Of a stretch of DNA of 64,000 nucleotides, positions 46,792-57,000 are shown piece after piece. The notes beneath the pieces are model-generated. The model did not search any database, was not told the DNA's origin, and saw only the letters and a list, made by a program, of their open reading frames with translations. A program made the position numbers and the translations under genes. Numbering within the stretch: position 1 is the stretch's first letter; every line of letters begins with the position of its first letter. This DNA comes from Caldisericales bacterium (GTDB lineage Bacteria; Caldisericota; Caldisericia; JAAYUI01), in the NCBI GenBank assembly GCA_012517765.1, contig JAAYUI010000003.1, positions 124,001 through 188,000 of the forward strand, written 5' to 3'.

Positions 46792-49700
46792 CTATTCTTC
46801 GTCTAGTTCTATTTCGTCGCTGATACTGAAGGTTTCTGGAACAATAACCTTCATCTGGTCAGCATCCATTGATTCCTGTATAGCCGCGTCAACCTTCATG
46901 TTGAAAAGGCCTTTGTCGGATTTTGATTTATCCTCTTTTTCGCCAATAATCTGGAGGTCGATGCAAAGCCCCCTGAGCTCCCTCTGAATGACCTTGAATG
47001 ATTCCGGTGTCCCTGACTCAGGGATCGGTTTCCCCCTGCAGATTGCTTCGTAGGCCTTTATTCTTCCCTCTGTGTCATCTGACTTGAGGGTGAGCATTTC
47101 TCTGAGTGTGTGTGCGGCACCATATGCTTCGAGCGCCCAGACTTCCATTTCTCCGAGTCTCTGGCCTCCAAACTGTGCTTTTCCGCCCAGTGGCTGCTGG
47201 GTTATAAGGGCATATGGTCCTGTCGAACGGGCGTGTATCTTGTCTTCAACAAGATGATTGAGTTTTAGCATGTAAGCTATACCGATAGTTACCTTGTTTT
47301 CGAACTTTTCCCCGGTGTATCCATCATAAAGGTTCATTTTGCCGTCTTTTGGAAGGCTTGCTTTTTCAAGTGCATCAAGAACATCTTTTTCAGTTGCACC
47401 CGAGAAGATCGGTGTGGCAAAATAGACTCCAAGCTGTCTGGCGGCATAGCCGAGGTTACATTCAAGTATCTGGCCTATGTTCATGCGCGAAGGGACGCCG
47501 AGTGGTGAAAGAATTATGTCTACCGGTGTTCCATCCTCAAGGAAAGGCATGTCGTAAGTTGGGAGGATTTTTGAGATTACACCCTTGTTTCCATGTCTTC
47601 CGGACATCTTGTCGCCAACCTGGATCTTGCGTTTTTCGGCAACATAGACTTTTGCAAGCATGTTCAGTCCGACCTGAAGCTCGTCCGACTTGTCTCTCTT
47701 GAAAAGCTGGGTCCCGATTACAACACCCTTTTCTCCGGGGCTTACCCTGAGCGATGAATCGCGGACATCCTGGCCTTTACGGTCAAACATGGCCCTCCAG
47801 AGCTTCATTTCCGGGGTAAATTCCGATTCAGCTTTTGGAGTGACCTTTCCGACGAGGATATCTCCGGACTTGACTTCAGTTCCAACCCTTACAATCCCGT
47901 TTTCATCAAGATTGCGAAGCATCTCTTCAGAGACGTTCGGTATTTCCCTTGTCAGCTCTTCTGGACCAACCTTGGTGTCCCTCACGGCAAGCTTGTATTC
48001 CTTTATGTGGATTGAGGTGTAGACATCGTCATAAACGAGGCGCTCTGAAACAATAATGGCGTCTTGGTAGTTGTACCCTCTCCATGGAAGATATGAAACA
48101 AGGACGTTCTGACCAAGTGCAAGATCACCCCTGTCGCAGGCCTCTCCATCAATAATGACATCACCAGCCGAAACGAAATCACCCTTGCGGACAAGTGCCC
48201 TCTGGTTGATGCAAATGTCCTGGTTTGACCTGAAGAATTTCTGGAGCTTGTAGGTGGTCTCATAGGAAACATGTATTTCATCAACACCTATTGAGGCAAG
48301 GCGCTTCAAAAGATCGACTGTAAGGTATGAACCTTTGTATGCGACAACTTCTTTGGATTCGTAGATATCTTCGGCGAGAATCCTTGAGGAATTGAGCATG
48401 TCCTGGTTGAACGAATAAACTTCTTCCTCGTGAAGGGCCATGATGTCAACCACCCTTATCTCGGTTGCGCCGAGTTGCAATAGCTGACGGAGCACGTCTT
48501 CAGTTACAAAAGAAGAGTCGATATTGTCAAATATTTCCTGCTCTTTTGGTCCCCTGAGCAAAATCTTCCCAAGGAAACTGTTTCTTGAGGCTGCGACTTT
48601 GAGAATCGCAACAGGAAGGTTTTCAGGTGAACCTTCAACCTCGACAATTACATCCCTTATGCCTGATTTGTAGAGCTTCTCAAGGCCTGTTTCGGTTATC
48701 TTTTTGCCTGCGGCAATAAGGGTCTTTCCCTCGGAGTCAAGTGCTGGCTCGACGAGGATCTTGCCTATCAGTTCGTCATTTCTTTCAACCTTTACAAACT
48801 CGCCGAGGTTTATTGTTTCTACTTCGTCCCTGCTTATGGTCCTTACCTTGAAGAAATTGTTCTGGATGAGCTTCCTGGCCACTGTTCCATCGATAAGATC
48901 GCCTATCCTGCCGACATTTGCTATATCTTCGCCAAGAAATCTGTAAAGTGCTTCAGAGTTGATATTTCCGAGTTTGAATTTGACCGGCTGTGCGTCCAGG
49001 GACGCAATCTTTATTGTTCCAGCGTCAACATAGGATACAACACCAGACTCTTTTGCCAGAACAACAGAGCAATTGTCAACGACAATCTGGTGTTCCATGC
49101 CTGTGCCAACCCTTGGTGCTTCTGGCTGGATGAGCGGAACGGCCTGGTGTTGCATGTTGCAGCCCATAAGAGCGCGGTTTGCCTCGTCGTGCTCAAGGAA
49201 TGGAATGATTGTTGCCGAGGCTGAGAAGACCTGGTTTGGTGAGATGTCTATCAGATCAACATCAAGTGGCTCAACTTCTATAATTTCACCACCCTTGTGC
49301 CTGCAAATGGCCGTACCCTTGATTATTCCTTTGCGGTCAGTTTCTGTGTTCGCCTGGGCTATTTTGTAATTTTCCTCGTCATCGGCGGTCAGGTAAATAA
49401 CCTCGTCTGTGACCCTTCCTTCGATGACTTTGAAGTATGGAGCCCTCACAAAACCAAACTCGTCAACGATTGAGTGAGATGTCAGCGAGTTGATAAGGCC
49501 GATGTTTCCACCTTCAGGCGTTTCAATGGGGCATATTCTCGAGTAATGGCTGTGGTGGACATCGCGCACGTCTGCGCCTGCACGGTCCCTGTTGAGACCC
49601 CCTGGCCCAAGGGACGAGAGCTTGCGCTTGTGGGTGAGTGCAGCGACAGGATTTGTCTGGTCCATAAACTGGGAGAGCTGGCCAAGGCCAAAAAATTCTC

Positions 49701-50991
49701 TCATTGCAGCTATTATCGGTCTTACATTGATAATGTTCTGGACAGTAAGTTCTTCATCCGGAAGTGTAATGATTTTCTCCCTTACAATCTTGAGCATCCT
49801 GAGAAAACCAACCCTGAGCTGATTTTCAAGCAATTCTCCAACTGCCCTTATGCGCTTGTTTGCAAGGTGGTCCTTGTTGTCAGGGGGAACATTGCCGAGT
49901 TTTAGCTGGAACAGGAATTTCAGGATTGCCCTGACATCTTCAAGTGTTACAAGATTGGAATCAAGATTGAGCACCAGTTTCTTGTTGATCTTGTATCTGC
50001 CCACAACCGAAAGGTTGTTCCTTCTTGGGTCTCTGAGCAGGTTATGTATCAGGTTTTCGGCATTCTCGATCGTTGGACGCTCGCCTGGCCTGATGTGCTT
50101 GAACATGTCGACAAGGGCCTCTTCCCTCGTTTTGGTCTGGTCCTTTTCAAGGGTGGCCACAATAAAGCTTGCTATGTCCTTGTCAAAATGTTTTACTTTT
50201 TTGATGCCAAGGCGTTTTATTTCATCGAGGATGATGTTTGTGAGTGTTGTGCCAGGCTGGTAGAGGTCATCACCGGTTGTCGGGTGATAAATGGTATCAG
50301 CAAGCGACTTCCCTTTCGCCCTCTCGAGGTCGGCCTTATTGTCGGACCTTGCCTCGGAGATTTTGTCCTGATTGAAGAGATTGCGGATTTCATCATCCGT
50401 ATAGTCTCCCATCACTCTCAGTAATTCTGTGACGGGGAATTTTTTGGATTTTTTATCTATCTTGACATAACAGATGTCATCGTCTCCCATTTCGAACTCG
50501 AGCCACGAACCTCTGTCCGGTATCACAGTTGCCATTGCCCTGTTTCTGTTCGAATTGGGGAGTTGCTCAAATTCAAAGTATACACCAGGGGAACGTACAA
50601 GCTGGGAAACAACGACGCGTTCGACGCCATTGATTATGAATGTTCCGGCGTCAGTCATCTGTGGAAGCTCTCCGGCAAAAAGCTCCTGCTCCTTTATTTC
50701 ACCGGTCTCCTTGTTTATCAGTCTGACAGTGAGCTTCAGCGGTATTGTAAATGTTAAGCTGCGCTGCTTGCATTCAAGCGGGTCATAGGGCGGATCACCA
50801 AGCGTATAATCGACAAATTCGACTTCAACTTTTCCAGATTCGCGGAGGGAGCGATCTTCATTCAATGAGGCAATGAGGTTTTTGAGGTCTTCAGTCAAAA
50901 ACCTTTTGTAGGAATCGGTCTGAACCCTTATCAAGTCTGGTGGATTGACCTCGGTTCTTCTTTTGCCAAACCAAACCCGTTCAATTCTCAT
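46792..50991 (-). CDS. rpoB: DNA-directed RNA polymerase subunit beta (with large insertion)
   Basis: FGLGQLSQFMDQTNPVAALTHKRKLSSLGPGGLNRDRAG, SRICPIETPEGGNIGLINSL, GDKMSGRHGNKGVIS, GKAQFGGQRLGEMEVWALEAYGA. Confidence 0.98.
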   Translation of the reverse strand: MRIERVWFGKRRTEVNPPDLIRVQTDSYKRFLTEDLKNLIASLNEDRSLRESGKVEVEFVDYTLGDPPYDPLECKQRSLTFTIPLKLTVRLINKETGEIKEQELFAGELPQMTDAGTFIINGVERVVVSQLVRSPGVYFEFEQLPNSNRNRAMATVIPDRGSWLEFEMGDDDICYVKIDKKSKKFPVTELLRVMGDYTDDEIRNLFNQDKISEARSDNKADLERAKGKSLADTIYHPTTGDDLYQPGTTLTNIILDEIKRLGIKKVKHFDKDIASFIVATLEKDQTKTREEALVDMFKHIRPGERPTIENAENLIHNLLRDPRRNNLSVVGRYKINKKLVLNLDSNLVTLEDVRAILKFLFQLKLGNVPPDNKDHLANKRIRAVGELLENQLRVGFLRMLKIVREKIITLPDEELTVQNIINVRPIIAAMREFFGLGQLSQFMDQTNPVAALTHKRKLSSLGPGGLNRDRAGADVRDVHHSHYSRICPIETPEGGNIGLINSLTSHSIVDEFGFVRAPYFKVIEGRVTDEVIYLTADDEENYKIAQANTETDRKGIIKGTAICRHKGGEIIEVEPLDVDLIDISPNQVFSASATIIPFLEHDEANRALMGCNMQHQAVPLIQPEAPRVGTGMEHQIVVDNCSVVLAKESGVVSYVDAGTIKIASLDAQPVKFKLGNINSEALYRFLGEDIANVGRIGDLIDGTVARKLIQNNFFKVRTISRDEVETINLGEFVKVERNDELIGKILVEPALDSEGKTLIAAGKKITETGLEKLYKSGIRDVIVEVEGSPENLPVAILKVAASRNSFLGKILLRGPKEQEIFDNIDSSFVTEDVLRQLLQLGATEIRVVDIMALHEEEVYSFNQDMLNSSRILAEDIYESKEVVAYKGSYLTVDLLKRLASIGVDEIHVSYETTYKLQKFFRSNQDICINQRALVRKGDFVSAGDVIIDGEACDRGDLALGQNVLVSYLPWRGYNYQDAIIVSERLVYDDVYTSIHIKEYKLAVRDTKVGPEELTREIPNVSEEMLRNLDENGIVRVGTEVKSGDILVGKVTPKAESEFTPEMKLWRAMFDRKGQDVRDSSLRVSPGEKGVVIGTQLFKRDKSDELQVGLNMLAKVYVAEKRKIQVGDKMSGRHGNKGVISKILPTYDMPFLEDGTPVDIILSPLGVPSRMNIGQILECNLGYAARQLGVYFATPIFSGATEKDVLDALEKASLPKDGKMNLYDGYTGEKFENKVTIGIAYMLKLNHLVEDKIHARSTGPYALITQQPLGGKAQFGGQRLGEMEVWALEAYGAAHTLREMLTLKSDDTEGRIKAYEAICRGKPIPESGTPESFKVIQRELRGLCIDLQIIGEKEDKSKSDKGLFNMKVDAAIQESMDADQMKVIVPETFSISDEIELDEE

Positions 50992-51056
50992 GTGGCTTCC
51001 TTCCTACCCCACCCATCAGGGCATACGAATTGTTAGGGGCATATTCACAAAAGAAT

Positions 51057-51085
51057 ATCCTAACTTATGGCCCTTTCAATGTCAA
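51057..51085 (-). promoter_or_regulatory. Predicted promoter for rpoB/EF-G-like/rpoC operon (TTGACA-17-TAGGAT)
   Basis: Minus strand TTGACA TTGAAAGGGCCATAAGT TAGGAT in the 104-bp gap upstream of rpoB. Confidence 0.7.
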
Positions 51086-51095
51086 TGAACAATGG

Positions 51096-54000
51096 TTAAG
51101 GTAACCACACCCTTTCAATTACCATAAAACCTTTGAGCAGGTCTGTATTTAGTGTGCAATCAAGCACAGATTTGAGGATTTCTTGCGTCAGATAGAATGA
51201 ACCATCCACAAGTGACGGTGAATTCGGCAATTGTATCTGGGTTCCTCCAGAAAGAGCAACAGCTGAGCCTGATTCAAAGATTATTGATTTGCCAAAAATA
51301 TCAAGCTTGCAGGTACTTGCTTCCTGGGAGACTTGGAATGAGGCACCGAAAATTACCCGTAAAGCGTCTACTGGTATCAACCCGTCTTTTGTAAGGGCAG
51401 ACTGCATTACTCCAATCACATCACCCTTTTGGTCAAAAACTTCTTTCTGGCCAACAACCAACCGGCCCCAGCCTTGCGCATACACCGGTATTTCCACTGT
51501 CTCTGTGGCAATATTCCCTGCCTGGTCGATGGCCTCTATCTTGACCTGGTTTTTGCCAGGAACGAGAGAAATGCTGGCCTGGTATATGTCATAAATTACA
51601 GTTGCATCTTTGCCGTTTATCCTGACTGATGCTCCAGGCTCTACTCTTCCCTTTATTACGAAATCCTGGGCGCCAATGAGCTCGGGGAATTTTGGGACCA
51701 GCAATTCAGGTTTTATTGTGTCAAGGGTTATTGAGAGCTGTAGTGTTTTTGACGGTCCCTTGGACAACTGGGAAACAATGACTATAAAGTTCGGTCCCTC
51801 AACAAGGGAAACTCTGATATTAAAAGAACCATCCTGGGAAACCTGGGCCGGTTTTCCATTGGCTACCAGTGTCGCTCCCGGGGATGTTTTGCCTTTCAGC
51901 GAAAGAGATTGTTTGTTGGTCAATGGAGGATATTGGTCAACTTCCAGGATTGGGGGTTCTGTCTGGTCGCCTGTATATTCGATAATTTCTCCGGACACAA
52001 ATCCTTTGGCCGTTGCCAATATGACAATCTTCATGACAGATTTTGGTTCGATCTCCAGGATTGCCTTGCCGTTTGCATCAGTCTGTGACTCCACATCAAT
52101 ATCTTCACCCCTGACTCTTATGGTGGCATCTGGTATTGTTGCTTTTGTTGCCCTGTCCGTGACTTGTACAGTCAATATGTTCTTGACGCCATTTACAATC
52201 TTGGCTGGCGACAGAAGCACCGGTACAATGCCAGGAGAACTGTCAAGTGCCGCAACAGGGTAGATCGAGAAGTATTCAGGGGCATCCCTCAGCGAGAATT
52301 CGTATGGCTGTTTGTCTAGGAGGGTGTTTTTGCATGTATATCCAAGTTGGATGACGGATTTGCCCTGGCCCGTAGGATTGAGAGTGAGATATGTGTAAGG
52401 AACAGTTCCAGGTTCGAATGCGTAGAAACCTCCCTGTGAAAGGAGACTGTCATTTGCCCCGGCCGCCATTATGTAGCCGCCACCTGTTATTGGAAGGTCT
52501 CTGTCATCAGCCGGCCTTATTTCTACAAGTATGTTGTTATTTGTAGCGTAAGCCAGATCAAAGTTGTTCTGGTCCAGCAACCCTGTCGAGAGCGGCATCC
52601 TGCTCTCGGCTGACTTGAAGGCCATTTTTGGTGTTTCAAGCGAAAGCATGGTCTCCGGGAAAGCGTCCCAGTCGAGAGCAAATGTTGCGTCCCTCGATCC
52701 CATTGTTGAGCCTTCCAGCGGGCCAGGATTTGTCTTGTACCTGAATCTTGTGTAATGAAAGCCTGGATCGGTGTAATACGGGAAGGGTGCTCCTGCAACA
52801 TCAGCATAGAAATCATCAGTGGAGTATGGATTAAGGCCCACCAAACCACCCACTTTGCACACGTCTTCAGCAAAAACATAGAACTTGCAAGAACCAAGTT
52901 CATCAAGGGGAAGAGTGTCTTTTATGTCCAGAATTCCATCTCTTTCTCTATCTGCAAAAAGATATGTTCCCTCATAGGGTTTGTTGTATATGCAACCAAG
53001 GCCCCACGCATAAGGTACTGGCCTATATTCAGGCTGAACAAGCATGCTAGGTTTGTCGGAAAAGGTGTCATTGCTGTAGTGTATGTTTGTCGTATTGTAG
53101 AAGACTGGTTCGTTGCGCCTCAGGATTGTCACTGCCCTTAGTTGTTCGTCCCATGTGAAAAACTCTCTCTTCGTGAGTAATGAGCCAAAGGAAAGAATCT
53201 CACCATTTGACCTCTGGAGTAGTCTGTCTCCGTTCCAGTCCAGTCCAAGATGGACCGTGTAATTTGTCTTGCACCTCTCGCAAGGGAAGAAACTCTTCGG
53301 GCGCCAGTTGGCCGGAACGTTTACAAATGGGGTGAAATGTGCAGGGTAAGTTATTTTGTCTCCGCAAACCCTTACCTCTCTTGGGGGTTGCTTGAGAATG
53401 AAACCTTGTCTGTTCTTGCACACCGCCGTTATTTCATAGACCCTGTTTGATCCTGCAGTCAGCAAGAAATCTGGTTCGCCAGGACTCGTGAAAACCTTTC
53501 TTTCCGGATCGTCCATATTGACAACATTGTACTCGACGATTGGAAGCCCAACCTTGATTTTGGTTGTCCCAAAATGTTTTCTGTCTGGCGTGTAGACCGT
53601 GAGGGAAAATTCTCCTGAATCGTTGGCACAGAAACCCTTGAACTGGTATATTCCGTCTTTTGAACGCGAGAAATCAATCTGTATTGGCTGAAAGGACCTC
53701 TTGTTGGCGTCTTCCCAGTCAGAATACAGGTAGATGTTGGCATAGTAATTGTAAGAGGTGTTATGCAGGTCTGTTCTGACCCAGTAATACTGTGGGAGTC
53801 TGGCATCAGGGCCGAAAAATGACTGGTCATCGGGGAACCAGTCCCTGAAACAGTGCAACCATGCCCTGTCTGGTGGGACTTCCCTGTCACCTATCACATC
53901 CCTTACGCCCTCAAGGAGGTTGACAGGTGTACCTGTTGCGTCAGTAATCCTCATTGTGAGTGGTTTTGACGGATCGGCCATTTCATTGACCACACCTGCC

Positions 54001-57000
54001 GTGAGTGGTTGTGGTGAAACCTCTATGGTGAGATCATCTTTTGGACCTATGTTTGCTTTTGCCTCGCCGGCCAGATACACCTCATGGGTGTAGCTTATGT
54101 CAAACCACTCGTGGTAGAAGTAAGGAGCATATGATCTGTCATTGTTGTCATCGCCATATTTGAAAGCAGTGACATAAACACTGGCCTCTTCATGCTCTGA
54201 TATGACATGGTCGGCAGGCGTTATCATTCTTTTTATGAATTCAATATTGACTCCACCAATGTCCATTCCGACATCAGTTATTTGGCAACCAGTTTCTTTT
54301 GTGAGGTCAAGCTCGTAAATCCCATCGTTCCTGTTGAACGTTCTGGCATCGACCATGCCACCATTCCAGAGGTTTGTTGCAAGATCATAGGTGCCGATTA
54401 TTTCAGTCTCGTAATCTGCAAAACTTATTTTGCCGTTTTCATTGAAGTCCCACCAGTCGGCAAACATTCTTCCGCCAGTCCGGGAGTTGTTTCTCATCGG
54501 CATTGGCGTCCCTATTGTCCTTCCATCACCCATTCCAATATGGAGCGCTTCGTCCATGCCTTCAATCTTGAAGGCGATTCCTCTGTCTTGCCAGATATAG
54601 ACGAAAGCATTGTTGCACGCTTCCTCTATCTGCATGTCTTCCTGTTCGGTAATTTTTACCCTGAAATGATGGTCCTGATCAACGGGTATTGTGTCCGGGA
54701 GACCTGTAATTGTTAGTCCATGGACTTTTATTCCAAATTCATTTTTGTCGTTGCAGCAGTCCTGGAATCTCTTCACGGTGCCATCGAAAAGCTCAACTTC
54801 GATTTCTATCTTTCCTGAGCCAACGGGAGTCAGCTCATCAATCTTTATAACATTTGAAACGCCGGTGTAATCTAGCCTTTTGTTCCATATCAGGAACTTG
54901 TTGAACTCGTCTGGCATGAATGTTATTTTGTCTGGACCAAAGCCGATTTCTCCAATCCAGTTTTTTCCATCAAACTCGTACCATTGATAATTGGTATTGT
55001 CTACCACAACTTTTCCTGTGAAATCATAGATTATGGGGAGCCTGATCATCCCTTCGAATGCAAAGTCGGTTGTGACCCTTCCAGTAAGCGGATCCATAAT
55101 TTTGGGCCTCTTGAAGGGGCCCGTTACGGTGAGTTTTTTTATCAACCTCTTGAACGGCGTCGGATTTGACGAAGTCCCGGGGTTGAATGTCAGATGGGTT
55201 CCATTCGAATCTTTTAGCACGAAATAGATTCCATAATCGGTGAGTGGGAAAAATTCGGTCCCTAGCTTGTTGAAATTTACTTTCCTCTTCCTCTTGTCCT
55301 CATCCGGGTCCCTGCCGAGGGCCTCCTTGTTTGCGTTGAGCCTTTGTCCCCACTCGGACCATATTGCAGGGTATGAATTGTAGCCACAAATCTGGGCCCT
55401 GGCAAAAGGAATGTTTATGATCCTGCTCAAATGGGCCTGGCCACCCGGATAGACCCTGAAATCATCCTGGAGGTTCCTCAATATTGGATTGTATGGGTGC
55501 TGGATTTGTGGTGCTGGTGGAGGTATCTGGTTTATGGAGTTCTTGCCTGCCGTATAGTCCAGCTGCGAGAACTGCAGACCATGATCGATGACCTGCAGTT
55601 CTGAGAAATTTAACGTCGGATCAACGCTGAGCACCTTGGCTGTAGCATAGCCGCTGTAATCAAGCGCAAGATGGTCGTCAAGCAGGAAGTGTGAAGGATG
55701 GACCGGCAGTTTGCTGTTGTAATCAAACATGATGTTGAAGCTGCTCAGTCTCAATCTTATCTGGGTGCTCTCTTTTGGCTTCACAAGGCCAAGGGCCCAT
55801 CCGCCGGTATCTGTGTCGGTGAATGTCGCAGCACTGGTTATATATGTAGGCACCCCGTAAGTTTCTATCCTTCCAAATTTGACACCAGTTTTTGGGTCTG
55901 TTGTGATACCGTCGAACAATCCGAGTTCGTCACCCCTTGTGACCACTCCCCATGCAAGAAAGCCGTCATCATCGCCCCATGTCTGGGCCATCTTTGAGGA
56001 GTTGTCCACATCAACCAGTGATGCTTGTGATGAAACTTCTATCGGTCTGGATGTTCCGATAAATAGAGGTGGCATAAAGTTTGGATCGTCACCAACGTAA
56101 TCACCAGGATCAAGTGCTCCTGGGACATAGCCTATGTCGTTCCAGTACCAGAAATAGTATGTCTTGTCTATGTTGTACTGGATTATGTATCGCTGGCCGT
56201 GTTCTCCAATGGCGGTTGCCATCCAGTTCACTCCACCACCTGTTGCATTGTAAAGAACGATTGTCTGCTGGTCTTTGTTGAGTGCAAACGGGATGCAGCA
56301 AGGATCGTTTATGTCCAGCATGTTATCTGCGTCGTATGTTTCAAGTGAAATGTTCGGATACCTTTCTTCGAGGATGTCCAGGCATTTTCTGGTGGAGTTT
56401 ATTTCAAGCCTTTCGCTCCTTACTTTAAGGTAGCTTTTTTCCCAGGCATCATAATTGTTTGCGAGAGAGATGGGGACAGTTGGCTGTGGCCATGGAGCTG
56501 GAACAATAGTCAAGGTGTTTTTATTGTCCTGGATGTTGTCGTTGGGCATGTATTTTGCGAGATAAAACATGTCCTGGTATGGCCCATCGGGAGGAGCTGT
56601 TCTTGCCGGGCCGCCAAGATCTGCGAACGCTGTTACCACAATAGGGTCATATTTTCCATTGGAGAAAAGGGAACCCTGATAGGGTGTTATTTCAAAAAAT
56701 ACTTCCCTGTCCGTGTCAGTTATCGTTCTTGTTTGTTCCCACGGTATTTTCCCATAAGTAAAAGGTGACCTGACTGTAACATATATCTTCTGTTTTTTAT
56801 CCAGCAGGACAGGAGTTTTGATACGAAGTTTTGATGTCTGTTCAACGCGAAGTTCCCTGTCAACATACGCATCAAGACCTACTTTTCCAGGTAGCGTTGG
56901 AATGTCAATTGCTGTCGGGTGGCCACATTTCCCCATTGAGAAGCCGTGTGCCTTGTATTCGTGAACAAAACAACCCCATTCGTCAACAATATCGCCGCAA

